Program-made: the position numbers and the translations under genes
NCBI GenBank assembly: GCA_017165825.1
Contig: CM029367.1
Coordinates: 21,798,739-21,862,738 of the forward strand
Source: Hepsetus odoe
Lineage: Eukaryota; Chordata; Actinopteri; Characiformes; Hepsetidae
DNA: 64,000 bases
Reading direction: 5' to 3'
Shown: positions 1 to 11,689 of the stretch, piece after piece
Numbering within the stretch: the stretch's first letter is position 1
Layout of the letters: the number at the start of each line of letters is the position of its first letter
Notes under the pieces: generated by a model
Seen by the model: the letters and a program-made list of their open reading frames with translations, nothing else
Databases searched by the model: none
Told to the model about the DNA's origin: nothing

Positions 1-898
1 GTATGTCATAGATCTAGAACTTCTTGAGACCCTAGACCCACACACTGTCATGACAAAACATATGACATGAGAATGGCATTGATGAGAGTTGTGGCCGACC
101 AGGACCCAAACAGAGTAAAGGCTACTACTATTTAACTTGCTCCTGCTCACTAACTGTCACATGGTTCACTTCTGCTTATCTCTGTGTTGATTTTCAGAGG
201 GGAACCACAATAACAAGTGCACCTGCCTAAGCCCTTTTTTCATCTGCTGAGAAGAAATACTCTTACACAGACATTACACATGTGAACATGATTTTCTGAA
301 TATCTAATCATAAAGTGCCTTCTTTGGCTCAAAATATGAGCCACAAAATGATTCCCTTTCCTTTGCTTAGATCATCCACTTTTACCATTACATTTACCAG
401 TAACAGGTTATTATATGTACATATGACATTTATTCAAAGATACAAGATGTTTACTACTTTATTTGTCATGTATGCATTTGTGAAAAGAAGTGTTTCTGCT
501 CTTGCTCTTTGCATCATTGTCATGGAAAAGGGAGTGGAAAATGAAAGACCTTATGAGAACCACCTCCAAGCAGAATAAGCATGCCTTCTGCTGGTGGAAC
601 AGCTCATTACATTTATAATGAGCCACAGCAGATAATCTATTTCCAAATGTGAAGACATGTATGATGAATCAGAACTGCCTGCCTGGGTGCTAATGTTTGA
701 GGTGTAAAGATTTGGAAAATAAAGTCAAGTAAATTGTGGGTTGTTGCTTGGAAAAACCTATATATATTTAATATCTAGGCCCATGGTGCGATACAAATCA
801 GCTTTACATCCCGCAGGAGTCCCAACATGCCACAGTGTGTGACTGTGAGAACATAAATCAAATAAATACACCAGCTAATAGACAACTAAGACCATTAA
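1..898. other. Intergenic, no gene seen
   Basis: AT-rich non-coding sequence. Open frames are short, have no conserved motif and lack paired splice sites. I recognise no repeat here. Confidence 0.6.
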
Positions 899-911
899 TA
901 AACATGATACA

Positions 912-1159
912 TCCATCCATCCATTTTCTGCCGCTTGTCCCAAACGGGGTCGCGGGGGCATGCTGGAGTCCAACCCAGCGCACACAGGGCAAAGGACGGG
1001 GGACACACCCCGGACAGGTCGCCAGCCCATCGCAGGGAGGAGCGTGGCGGGGACGGCACCTTGCTCAAGGGTACCTCAGGGCAACCTATTGGGAAGGGGT
1101 TCAAACCCCCGATCCACCGATCACGTGGCCAACGCCCTAACCACTAGGCCACTGCTGCC
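912..1159 (-). mobile_element. tRNA-derived SINE, type A (copy 1)
   Basis: Read on the minus strand, the element begins with a tRNA-like head containing an A-box (GGCCTAGTGGTTAGG) and a B-box like GGTTTGAACCC. A body and a 3' tail follow, containing GCGATGGGCTGGCGACC and ending in GGATGGATGG repeats. That tail resembles the 3' end of fish L2-type LINEs, which would mobilise it in trans. A perfect 13-bp target-site duplication, TAAACATGATACA, flanks it at 899-911 and 1160-1172, so this is a full-length and fairly recent insertion. It is close in sequence to the copy near 16.8 kb. Confidence 0.9.
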
Positions 1160-1534
1160 TAAACATGATACAAATTAAACTGTATATAAGAGCTATAAAA
1201 ACAACATCCAGTTAAGCACCAAATATAGGAATGGTTCTTAAAACTAGGGAGTAAGGGAACTAGTGAAAATTACAGTTAATGGTAGCTTTTAGCAGCATTA
1301 ATAGAGCATGCAGTGCAAGTGGGCAGGTGGTGTGGAATGAGTGCTGAAAGGTGGATGTTGAGAGGAAAGCAGCCCATTCATTAACCTGACCACCTGGAGA
1401 AGGTGTAGTAGAGTCTGGTGGTGCCAGAATGGATACTCTGGAACCTTTCTCCAGATGGCAGGAATGTGAGGCCCATGTAAGGTAGGAAGGGGATGCTCAC
1501 AACTACTGAGCAAGGTTTAGTTTCTTCAGATGTG

Positions 1535-1755
1535 AATGTGACTAACTGTCATTATGAAATGCAGCACAGCACAAAGTGACACAACAAAATGATTCCTCTG
1601 CATTTCACCCATACACACACGTCCAGCAGGAAACAGCTATTTAAATGAAGTGATGAGGATCGTACCTTGCTCAGGGGTACCTCAGGGCTACCTACTGGTC
1701 TAGGATTTAAAACCTACAACCTTCCAATCATGTGACTTAGCGATGTAGGCCAATG
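1535..1755 (-). mobile_element. tRNA-headed SINE, type B (degenerate)
   Basis: On the minus strand it carries a decayed tRNA-like head, a middle part (ACCCCTGAGCAAGGTA) and the type B tail. The tail includes a TGCAGAGG-like motif, the stretch resembling TTCACTGTGTGCTG, and TGACA-AGT at its end. It is one of about ten type B copies in the window and more diverged than most. Confidence 0.75.
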
Positions 1756-1762
1756 GTCTAAG

Positions 1763-1983
1763 TGAATATGACTAATCTTGTCATTGTGATACACGGCACA
1801 GCACACAGTGGGCCACAACAAAATTCAACCTCTGCTTTTTACCTATACACTCACACATGCAGCAGGGGGCAGCTATTGAAAGCACCTGGAGAGCAGTGAT
1901 GGGGACAGTAGTTTGCTCAAGACTATCCTGCTGGTCTGGGATTCAAACCCATAACCTTCTGGTCCAGGGGCCACTGCTGCCTC
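1763..1983 (-). mobile_element. tRNA-headed SINE, type B
   Basis: This is a minus-strand copy adjacent to another of the same type. The order is tRNA-like head (CAGCAGTGGCC, then a B-box-like GGGTTTGAATCCC), body with GCTGCCCCCTGCTGCA, and a tail ending in a TGACAAGATTAGTCA-like sequence. No clear target-site duplication was seen. Confidence 0.8.
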
Positions 1984-2040
1984 AGAACAGTCAGAAAAGG
2001 TCCCTGCAGGTCATGTCCTTTGCCTCTATAATATTAACTT

Positions 2041-2640
2041 CTTTTTCTTTTGGCTGCTCCCGTTTAGGGGTCACAGTAGATCATCCGTTTCCATTTCTTA
2101 CGGTCCTCTGCACCTTTCTCATTCAAACTGACCACCTGCATGTCGTCTCTCACATCCATAAATCTTTTCTTTGTTCTTCCTCTTTTCAGGCAGCTCCATC
2201 TTCTCCTAATATAATCCTTTTCTCTCCTCTGGTCCAAACCACTGCAACCTTGCTTCTCTATCTCCAGCATGTGCTGTCCCTCTGATATACTCATTTCTAA
2301 TCCTGTCCATCCTCGTCACTCCCAATGAAATTCTTTGCAAATCTCTGACACCGGCTCCACTGAGACAGGGCTCTGCTGAGACCTGACCTGCTGCACATCT
2401 TTCCCAGCTCTGTCTCTGTCTAGCCAATTGGTAGAGGTAATTTTCTCCCTCTTAACCATCCAACCTCTCATACAATTCACCAAAGACCTTATCTTTAGCC
2501 TTTGCCACAGCTTTCTTCTCCCTGCACTTCATCTTCTTGTACTCCTGTCTACTTTCTTCATCTCTCTGACTAAATCACTTCTTCCACTCCTGATGTTAAC
2601 TCCTGCGGAATTTCACCTTGCAGTCTTCCTTCAGGATAAC
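2041..2640 (-). mobile_element. RTE-type LINE fragment with internal deletion
   Basis: The left part (about 2041-2340) is the reverse complement of the 3' end of the long RTE copy at 45-47.3 kb, including its terminal GGGAGCAGCC motif and the FMDV-DMQVV coding segment. The right part (about 2380-2640) matches the linker between endonuclease and reverse transcriptase (around 45.3-45.65 kb in the long copy). The reverse transcriptase core between them is missing, so this is an internally deleted, inactive copy. The sequence up to about 2960 may be a further LINE 3' fragment, less certain. Confidence 0.75.
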
Positions 2641-3093
2641 ATACTCCTCCTTCAGGATAACACCTACCCCATTCCCCCTTCCATCCACACCATGGTAAAA
2701 CATGGTGGAAGATGTAGTAACACAAAATATAATCCTTTCTTCTTTCCATCATATCACCAGGGCCTTTCACCAGTTATCCTGCCAACATTCAAAGTTCCTA
2801 CCCTCACTTCCACTTTCTCAACCTTCTTTCTTTCCTCCTGCCTGCTGACATGCCTTCTTCTTCCTCCTTTCCACCAGCACCCTGTTGGCTAGCAGCACTG
2901 CGGCGGTCGTTGTTAACCCAGGCCTTGACCGACCCGTCATTGAAATCTGTCCCTAGTGTAAGGCTTTTCTGCATTTTTGCAGCCATAAAAACCTATAGGT
3001 ATGTTATATATATTTTTATACAGCATTCATTAATTAGATCATTCATTCATTCATTCATTCCCTCATACATTCATTTAATTGCTATTCACAAAG

Positions 3094-3421
3094 TGTAACT
3101 GTGGCAGGGTGCTGGACAGACGTCAGTGCAGAGCCAGGAGTCAGGAACATAACTTTATTAATCATATTAATCAAAACAAGATCCAAGGACTGCAGTTCTG
3201 ATCCAAACAAGACACGAGGAACTGCAATCATGACTTAAACAAGTTACCAAAAGCACCATTGACTGTAGGCTTCGCCTGGTGAATGAGCCACGCTCTCTTC
3301 TGACTCATCGAGGCTTAAATAGCAGCTCCAGTGAAGCACACCTGTGCCTTCATGAGCTCAGGTGTGCTCAGTCAGAACAGAGCGCCCTCTACCATGCCCA
3401 AACCAAAACTCACCTGTGACA
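3094..3421 (-). mobile_element. Solo LTR of an LTR retrotransposon
   Basis: The 328-bp block starts TGTAAC and ends GTGACA on the plus strand, giving TGTCAC...GTTACA on the minus strand. It is flanked by a perfect 5-bp duplication CAAAG (3089-3093 and 3422-3426). On the minus strand it has a TATA-like TATTTAAG and, further on, an AATAAAG polyadenylation-like motif, in the order expected for U3-R-U5. No internal gag-pol sequence adjoins it, so it is best read as a solo LTR left by recombination. The family (Gypsy or other) is not determined. Confidence 0.8.
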
Positions 3422-3439
3422 CAAAGCCATTCAAACCAC

Positions 3440-4490
3440 TAGCCATTGTTTAATATGAAACAGATTATGCTATACATGTTGGTTGCATATCCCTTGCTTG
3501 GTAAAACTGCATTAAGCATGTGACCTAGTCACAAAACTGTTGGTTTGTTCTTTGTTTATGGTTTTCCATGTTTTAACACAGCTGCTGTTTGTTCTGAGGG
3601 AGGGTCTGTCTTCTGTTCAGGACATAAAATGCATGTTCAATTGAGATAAGATCATGTAATTAACTTGGCCAACCCAAAACTGTTGTTATCTTTGTGTTTT
3701 GGATCATTGTCTCATTGCACCATGAAGTTCTTCCTGATTTTTTCTTTTTTTTTTTTTTTTGGATTACATTGTAAATTGACAGACAAAATATTTTGTAGAC
3801 ATTAAAAAAAAAATTTTTAATGTCGCTTTTATAATTGTGAATTATCATTGCATAATAATATGATTGCACATTTTCTTGCCAATTCCAGTTGGGTTTTCAG
3901 ATTGTTACTGCTAATAATTGGTTTGGATCTGTGGATGTGGCCTCTGCAATTCTGCTCTCAAAGTCTTCTTCAAACCGTGGATTGTGATATTTCCATCCAT
4001 GTCCTGTGAAGGTGGTTCATGATTTTTGTAGCAGTTTTGGGGTTTTTTACTTTGTCACTTTCACAATGTGTCTGCCTTCAACTGTTATTTTCCTTCAACA
4101 ACCAACTCGAGTACTCTACATCGCAAATAGTGGCAATGGCCAGTGTTTGTGAAATGATTCTGCTGGATTTTGCTACTTTTCTCAGCTTCAGAGGCATGCT
4201 TTTGCCCTTGCCAGCTCTTTGCTCCTCATTTTTGTTTTCCCTTTTTAACATATGCAGTCTTTACAGGTTAAACCCCAAACCTTGAGAGTATATATCCAAT
4301 AAATCTAACAGGACACCTCTGTGCAACAACAAACACCTTTCAGCCCTTTCGTGCTCCAGTACTTGAAAAACAGGGTGGTCAGATACAAAAGGTGCTGTGT
4401 TCTGTGTGATTCAACATACGACCTAGATGTAAGTACCAAAAAATGAAAGCTGAAAATCTGAAACCTCTCAAATTCATCTGTGGATCTCAT
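3440..4490 (-). mobile_element. Degenerate Tc1-like DNA transposon
   Basis: The minus strand has relics of a Tc1-like transposase N-terminus. The region around 4120-4230 corresponds to the helix-turn-helix section (fish Tc1 proteins begin with a KTRELS-like segment), and 3700-4110 to downstream parts. It is riddled with stops and frameshifts. The right part (4420-4490) resembles the subterminal repeat of this family. Boundaries are approximate. Confidence 0.65.
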
Positions 4491-4889
4491 TCCATAATGT
4501 CTTCAGTGCATGGCAAAACAAGTGAATCGGCCTGTTCCAACACTTCTGTAGGGGGTGCCTTTTCATTTGGATGATTTTAGCTCTTACTACACTTTTTTTT
4601 TACATTACTGTACTACTGCACTACATCACACTTGAGTCTATAAAGAGATTCCTACTGCCCCCCACCGCCTTTTGGTTTAGACTAAACTTGCAGGTCGAGA
4701 ATGTGACCCCTCACTCCGACATGCTCCAATCTGCCCTTTCCTACCACTGCCAGGAATCCGCAGTCGGGAGTGGCACATTCCACATCCTGGGATTTGGCTC
4801 TACCATACATGGTAAGCTTCAAAATGATGATGTAACGTCCCACCTCTAAACAAACATAGGAAACGGGTCCTTATCAGCAACGAGACCTC

Positions 4890-5058
4890 GGTGTTGATTG
4901 GCTGGTACTGGAAGAAGCCCCGCCTCTTTCTCTTCTTGTGCCCAAAGTCTCCGCCCAATCCGACTGAACTTAACAAGAAAGGTTTTACTTCACTCAAGTC
5001 GGCAGGGCTCTAAACTTTGATTTTAGCAGAGCATTTTGTTGTTATTATTTTTTTTAAC
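4890..5058 (+). promoter_or_regulatory. pdlim1: Putative pdlim1 proximal promoter and 5' UTR
   Basis: A GC-richer segment directly upstream of the pdlim1 start codon contains an inverted CCAAT box (ATTGG at 4897-4901), a GC box CCCGCC at 4918-4923 and a combined CCGCCCAAT at 4951-4959. There is no clear TATA box. The assignment rests on position and motif content only. Confidence 0.5.
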
Positions 5059-8000
5059 ATGCCGCTGCGAATTGTCATGGGAGGTCCTGGACCTTGGGGG
5101 TTCAGACTGGTCGGTGGGAAAGATTTCGAGCAGCCTCTCACTATTTCACGGGTAAGTAGACAGTTTAGAGGGTCCTCACAACTATGGAGTCCTGGATGGT
5201 CGGGATTTTGCAGTTTTCCCCAAACTTTTGCTCTAAGCGCAGGACTGACTGGTCCGGGACTTCAGCAGCGGATCTCCTGAAACTTTTGGCGATTCTCAGC
5301 ATGTAGCCTGCTGTTTCATGTCCATGTTCCTAAATGATGCACTGTGCAACAGGAGGACACCTCTACCTAATGAACAGCCCTGAAAGAGACAGTTACAGCC
5401 GTGCTATGGTGACTAGCTAAGGTACCTGGATGTGTTTAACTGCTGTGCTCTCCGGCTCTGCTGCTCTGGTTTTAATGGGACGATCCTCCAGCTCTTCTTC
5501 CTCTCTGGAGAAGCAGATTCCCTCGTTTTCTGTGTTAGAATAGAGCCTGGCTAATGAAACCCGATTTCCATTTCTGAACTCAGGTGTGGGCCTTTTTTTT
5601 CCATGTAAACCCATCGTCCCCAGGATGACTTCTTCTTGGTTACTTAGAAGAGAGTTTCCCTTATCGTCTAAAAACGGAAATCCTGTAGTGAAGTGTAGTT
5701 CCACAGAAAGAGGAAACTAAAGAATAAAAAAAACAACAACTTGGACTTAAGACTTTCACTTGGAAAGGGAGCTGGCGTGTTTAACAATGAATAGAGCAGG
5801 GGAGCTGTGGTCTAGTGATTAGGGACAAAGCACCATGATCAGAAGGTCATGGGTTCTAGACCACTAGGTTGCTCTGAGGAACCCTTGAGCAAAGTACCTC
5901 CCCAACAGCGCTCTGGGTGCTGGATATGGCTGCCCACTGCTCCCCTTGGGTGTAATGGGTTAAATGCAGAAAGGCATGTGGCTCACTGTGTGCTGTAGTG
6001 TCTTCACAATGATAATCTTCCACTTCTTATAATCTCTGAGAGAGAGACTTACCGAGACAGCGGTGGCCTTGTGGTTAGGGACTAGGCCCCAGAACCAGAA
6101 GGCCGTGGCTGTGAATCCCAGACTGGTAGGTTGCCCTGAGGTACCTTTTGAGCACAGGACCATCCTATTCACTGCTCCCTGGGCGCTGCCCCCTGCTGCA
6201 CGGTGTATATGAGTTAACAGCAGTGGTTGCATTTTGTTGTGGTTCACTGTGTGCTGTGCTGTGTTTCACACTGACAAATAGTCACTTTTAGTTCACTAAT
6301 GTCCTCGTGTCTGTTTCTTCTCCAGGTGACCCCTGGAAGTAAAGCTGCCCAGGCCAACCTATGTATTGGGGATATGATCCTAGCCATTGATGGGGAGCCA
6401 ACAGAGGGCATGACTCACTTGGAAGCACAGAACAAGATCAAGAGCTGTGGAGATGAAATGGTCCTCTCCATAGACAGGTACACAGAGGGTGGGGCTTATT
6501 CTGAGGTTTTTCACCTCTAAGTACATAAGATATATAATTGAACTGAGTTGAAAGCAGGGCACACAGAGCTCAATTGTTCTTCCACTCAGGAGTTATAATG
6601 CACTGCAGATGACTGTACCATCTTACACTTCTTCCAGGCCTTCTGAGAAGAATTTAGTACATTTGCTTGAACACCCTGAGAAAGTTTTGTGCTGGTTATT
6701 TCTATTTGCATGCGCTCACATTTCAGACCTGATCTGTTACTGCAGTCAAGATGTTACTTGTTACTGTTTAAAATGATGCATGTTGCAATGGAATGGGGAG
6801 TCTTGGCAGTTCTCTTAATATTTTGGCTGCTCTTTTCTTTTTGTGCTAAGGTCATGCTTGCAAAAGTTTCATTTTTATACTGTCATCATTTTTAAAAACA
6901 CTTAAGTATTGCTTTTTTTAAACTCTTAGATCAGAATCCAAAATGTGGTCTCCTCTTGTTTCTGAAGAAGGAAAGTCCCATCCATACAAGATGAATCTGG
7001 CATCTCAACCACAGGTGTGTGAGAAGTTAACTTTAAGTAGCTTTTTAAATGACCTTTGACCAGGGCTTGCAGATTTATAATGGTGCCTGAAGGGCTGCAG
7101 AGAGAGAGTTATGCAGAGCCTTTTCTCATAGGCAGAAAACAAACAAAGGCAAGGCAAGGCAGCACATGTTGCCAAAATGAAGTCATTATTTATGTCCTAA
7201 CAAACTATAACCATGGAAACTGGGGTTTATGAGCCAGACCATGATGTAATGCACAGTTACTGCAGGCTAGCTTGGAAATTTGAGGTCAAAGATCTGTACC
7301 GGAAGTGCTTGTACTTGTCTCAGGGGAAAGAAAATGGACTATTTCAAATACTTGCTGTCACAGTGTGAAAGATGTTTAAATAGTTAAATGGATATTTCAT
7401 GTGCTGAAGAGAGCTAGAGGTCGTGTTCTGTTGCTGATGTACAAAATGGATTAATTGTCTTGAGAGCCTAACAATGTCCAGGATGTTTCTTTTTGGTGGA
7501 CTCTCAAACATCTGAAAGGAAATGGTCAATATTTCTTCATTAGGCATTTGGTTACAATGTTCTTCCTAAAAAGCTGTTGTGATTTTAGTTTCTTAAAGGG
7601 TTTATTTATCAAAATATCTCTCCGACTTTTCCACTTGCCCCATATGTAACCGAGACATTATTATTATTTTCCAACACTCCTAACAAACAGTACTGGTAAC
7701 AGTAACAGTACCCCCTAATACTGGTAAGGGGGTTGAACCCCCCTCCATGACTGTTAGAAATATTTGGCCTAGCAGCTGTAGTTTTTAACCTCTGAAGGTT
7801 AAAACACATTTGGACATCTTTTGCAAAAATCCTGTAATTTATCCTTGCTGTACTCTGACCTTTTCCTCTATTTTCTGTAGGAAGTGAAACACATAGGCTC
7901 TGCCCACAACCGGAGTGCGCTCCCATTCAACTCGCCTGGTCCTAAGGTGGTTACTAACCAGTACAATAATCCTTCAGGCTTGTACTCTTCTGAGAACATC

Positions 8001-9136
8001 AAGAGCTTTAACAGCGCTGTTGATGGAGTCAAGACTGTTGCCACATCTAGTGAATCCAGTAATGAGTAAGCATTGTGCAGATTTTTGTCAGTTTAGGTGT
8101 AGTGAAGGCAGGCACTAGGCAAAATGTTGTGTGAATACCCTTCATATACATTGGCAGAAATGGAGATATACCAGTGTAACCTCATTTAGTGATCCATCTT
8201 TTTTGGATCATGCTAAATTTTTAAACTAGAAAGGCACCTGTTTCACTGGCCCTGTGAATAATCTTTTATTGTATTATGTTTTTCAGTCCTGATCCTTCAA
8301 GGCCTGGCCAGCCGAGACCACATGTTCCAACTGACTCTGAGGTCTACAAAATGCTAAAGGAGAACCAAGAGTCTGATGAGCCTCCACGCCAGTCTGCATC
8401 ATTCAAAGTTCTGCAGGAGATCCTTGAAACTGGTACAGGTCGTCTTAACATGAATGCACTTTATGTGGAAGCATTAAATGAATGCTTTACCCACTTGGCA
8501 TCCCTCCTTTTTACATCTTTGTGCAGGTGACTCTGAGAAACCATCTGGCTTTAGAAGTGTGAAAGCCCCTACTACAAAAATCGCTTCTTCTGTGGGCAAT
8601 GCTGAGAAACTGTCTGTGTGTGACAAATGTGGCTCAGGGATTGTGTAAGTAATTTGCTCAATGAGTCTTAATTCGAGGAAAATAATTTCTCCACCCGCCC
8701 AAGTTTCCGATCAAAAGAATTAATCAAATTGATTCTAATGCATGTGGTAGTGTCGACACCTAGTGGACGATTGTGGAACTTCTTAGAGCTCTGTTTTATG
8801 ATTTTCTGCGTTAATATTTGCTGCAATGGCTTTTGCCACTAAATACAGCAACTGCGTCTCAAAAAACTGGAATCGCACATAGTTTAGCCCCCCCTTTTAA
8901 ACACAACACTGTTTCATTTTTCCTTTTTTTTCCCCTTTGGCCAATATAGGGGAATGGTTGTGAAACTCCGGGATAAATTTCGACACCCTGAGTGCTATGT
9001 CTGCACAGACTGTGGAGTAAATCTGAAGCAGAAGGGGCACTTTTTTGTTGAGGACAAGATTTACTGTGAGAAGCACGCACGTGAACGAGTGACTCCACCT
9101 GAAGGTTACGATGTCGTCACAGTCTTCCCAAAGTAG
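5059..9136 (+). CDS. pdlim1: PDZ and LIM domain protein 1 (CLP36/elfin)
   Basis: Seven coding exons join in frame into 321 codons plus stop: 5059-5151, 6326-6477, 6930-7014, 7881-8065, 8287-8432, 8527-8644 and 8950-9136. Human PDLIM1 has 329 residues. The N-terminal PDZ domain (about residues 1-85) has the GPWGFRL ligand-binding loop and the ANLCIGDMILAIDGE segment. The middle holds the ZM-type region (AHNRSALPFNSPG, QYNNPSGLYSSENI). The C-terminal LIM domain has eight zinc ligands beginning CDKC and including HPECYVC and CEKH, and the protein ends in VVTVFPK as in the family. The family binds alpha-actinin through the PDZ and internal regions and recruits kinases to actin stress fibres. The start was chosen because MPLRIVMGGPGPWGF matches the family N-terminus. 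Intron 1 carries two SINE insertions. Confidence 0.97.
5800..6035 (+). mobile_element. tRNA-headed SINE, type B, in pdlim1 intron 1
   Basis: Plus-strand copy with A-box GTGGTCTAGTGATTAGGG, a B-box like GGGTTCTAGACC, then GAACCCTTGAGCAAAGTA, CTGCCCACTGCTCC and the type B tail (GTGGCTCACTGTGTGCTG). It is in the sense orientation to pdlim1. Confidence 0.85.
6054..6290 (+). mobile_element. tRNA-headed SINE, type B, in pdlim1 intron 1
   Basis: Second intronic copy, about 20 bp after the first and also sense. The head GTGGCCTTGTGGTTAGGGAC, the GCTGCCCCCTGCTGCACGG middle and the tail GGTTCACTGTGTGCTG are all present. It ends about 35 bp before the splice acceptor of exon 2 (6325), so the 3' end of the intron is largely SINE-derived. 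Confidence 0.88.
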
Positions 9137-9900
9137 ATCCTTCTTCCAGGGCTGCATCAGAATTGCACATTTTCCTGTTCTGGGAAATTCTATACCAAGC
9201 ATCTCGATCACTTCGTTTGGATAGTTTCCAGATAATTGTCAGAATATGTGGGGGGGCGGGGGGGGTTCTTGAGGTGGACTTTTGGTCTGTCCACATAGTA
9301 TTTCTTCAGAGACTATCCATATGAAATGGTATTAAGACATTCCAATATCATAGCCATTTCATATGTGAGCTAATAAAACAGCATTGTTTTTGTAACGGAC
9401 AAATAGGCTGAAATGTATAAAGATAGAATACCTAAAATTTTGCACTTAACTTTATGGATTAGAACTGAAATGTGTTAAGTTACAGTAGTAAACATTGACT
9501 ACAGCACATTTGGTATATCACTAGTTTTTACCACTTTCTTTTGGCCTCCTAAAAGAAAGAAGGGGCCAAATACTGGAAAAAAGAAATATAATGATCTCCA
9601 TGATTCTGCTGTCTTAAGAAGCACTATATCAGAAATAATTGTATCCTTCCAATATCTTTGCTGTAATATTTCTAATACGTACAATAGAATTGAATCTTTT
9701 TTTTCATACCACACTATGTACAGCCTGCATACCTTGTCTCATTAAATATGTTTATATAATTATTTTGTCCCATTAAATTTTGCAGTTAATAAATTCAACT
9801 GGTTACTTTTGATTTTTTTTCATTATATTCAAAACTTAAACCTTTTTACATAAGACATTGATTGGTCCTTCAGAAGAATAAATCTAAACATTTGTTGAAT
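9137..9900 (+). other. pdlim1: pdlim1 3' UTR with candidate poly(A) signals
   Basis: AT-rich non-coding sequence downstream of the stop codon. AATAAA hexamers at 9788-9793 and 9877-9882 are candidate polyadenylation signals. The real 3' end cannot be fixed from sequence. Confidence 0.45.
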
Positions 9901-11118
9901 GTTACAATTTTTTTTTTTTTTTCTTTCTGTAAACTCATGACCATTTTGCTGATTTATCATTTTTGCCATGAATTCACAACTTAACATATTTGAGGTTACA
10001 TTAATTTACTTATTTGACTTCCAAAGTAAATGGGCTAATATTGACAGCTTGGTGAGCCTTGTGGGCTTTTTTTAAATGGCATCAGCTTGCCTACTTTTCA
10101 TTCACCATGAATAGATTTCAAGGTAAAAACAACTCCTGTTCACCTAATGGTCTTTTAGTAGTTCCTTTGGTGCTTCCATTAGTGTCACCATCTCTTGGGG
10201 GAAAAAATGAAGAACACAAGGGGTCTGAGCATTTTTGTAGAAGAACCACCTTTGGTTTCCTATGGAACCCTGTTTGAGTGTATCTCTGTGATCTTAAGGA
10301 ACCTTTTTAGATATCTAGAGAACATTCACTCAAAGGTTCTCTACCAATTAAAGTGTTCTTTTAAGATTCTTCATATACATCCAATTCACAATAAAAACAT
10401 AAAAAAATATTTTTTTGAGAAATAATCAGCTGGCACCATTCTTAAAAATCCTTTATGTCTTTGGAAAAAGAGCATATCGTGAAAATTCAAATGCATGCAG
10501 TGTGAAACGAGAGATTTGAACAAAATACAAATGTCAGGTTTTATTACTTCAGAAAGAAGAAGCACTTAACAAAACCCTCTTGGGTAAAATTACCTCCTTC
10601 TATGAAACATTCAAATGACAAAGAAACAAATGTTATGGCACACAGTCAGAAAAGGGGCACCGTGCAGGTAAGCCTTTTGTTCCAAGTATGAGCAGGGTGG
10701 ATGTATCCTCTAAGGTACATCATGGTCTCCAGGTCCTGTATTGTACATTCAGTGTGTTTCCCAGGGGAAGAGGGCAGATCTGTAACTTTTCATAACCTAA
10801 TGCTTTACAGCAGGAAGTAAAACAGAAAGCCCAGAGTCAGGGTGGGCTGTGTGGAGTCAGTGCAGCTTAATAAACAGATCTGCAGTGGAAGATGTTATCC
10901 TACTAAAAGGTATTGAGGACACAAGTCCAGTGTCTGCTGAGGGTGCTCATATTTAACTGTCCAAACACAGACTGTGGACTTTTTTTTGTTTTTCTGGTAG
11001 GAAGACATTTAAAGAGTGGGGGGATTTTTTGCTCAGTGCTTTCTGGACTGGTCCATTTGGATAAAAAGTGATAAATACAATAACGCAGCAATGCTAGAGT
11101 TGTCCTTCCAATCCACAG
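9901..11118. other. pdlim1-neurog3 interval, includes neurog3 3' UTR
   Basis: The two genes converge here. On the minus strand an AATAAA (plus-strand TTTATT at 10540-10545) about 570 bp after the neurog3 stop is a candidate poly(A) signal. I see no additional gene. Confidence 0.45.
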
Positions 11119-11688
11119 TCATGAATTCATGCCAGATTCGTATGACTGTGAAAAACGAGCCCATCCGTCGTTTATAAAAAAGCCGTTTTGATCGAAAGCG
11201 AGAGCCAGGTTGTGCTGAAAGCTGCAGTCCCCTGTTGGCAGCACTATGTCCGCGCAGTGTGCTTGCGCTCCGTGCCAGCTCGCCGGACACGCTCCCTGCT
11301 CCATCTGTAGGTCCGCGGGGCGGTCAGAGATTCGGATGGTCTCGGTCAGAGCCCAGATGTAGTTGTGGGCAAAACGCAGCGTCTCGATCTTGGTCAGCTT
11401 GGCGTCGTCCGGGAGGGTGGGCAGCACGTTCCTCAGCGCGTCCAGGGCGGAGTTGAGGTTGTGCATCCGGTGCCTCTCGCGGTCATTGGCCTTTGCTCTG
11501 CGGTTCCCGTGCGATCTGGCCCACTTGGTCCTGGGCCGATTTCTCCTCGCTCTCCCTGCGGATGAAGCGGGCGAGTCCGCGCCGTGGCTCGGCTCAGGCT
11601 CGCTGCCGGAGGTGCTGATCTCTCTTTCTGCGAGCTCTGCTGTCAGCCCTCTCTGCGAGTGAGCGAGAGATGCGCACGTGGGGGACAT
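11119..11688 (-). CDS. neurog3: Neurogenin-3, proneural bHLH transcription factor
   Basis: A single coding exon of 189 codons. The N-terminus starts MSPTCASL. A basic stretch (NRPRTKWARSHGNRR) leads into a bHLH domain at about residues 60-118. Its basic region KANDRERHRMHNLN has the E-box-contacting Glu-Arg residues, helix 1 reads SALDALRNVLP, the loop TLPDDAKLTKIE, and helix 2 TLRFAHNYIWALTETIR. This signature is specific to the neurogenin family. The divergent C-terminus with SFQHNLALAF and FFINDGW, and the linkage to sgpl1/pcbd1, favour neurog3 over neurog1. The family acts as heterodimers with E-proteins and drives endocrine or enteroendocrine and some neural fates. The coding part is uninterrupted, as in other neurogenins. 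The start is supported by a splice acceptor one base upstream (see the 5' UTR intron). Confidence 0.95.
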   Translation of the reverse strand: MSPTCASLAHSQRGLTAELAEREISTSGSEPEPSHGADSPASSAGRARRNRPRTKWARSHGNRRAKANDRERHRMHNLNSALDALRNVLPTLPDDAKLTKIETLRFAHNYIWALTETIRISDRPADLQMEQGACPASWHGAQAHCADIVLPTGDCSFQHNLALAFDQNGFFINDGWARFSQSYESGMNS

Positions 11689-11689
11689 C

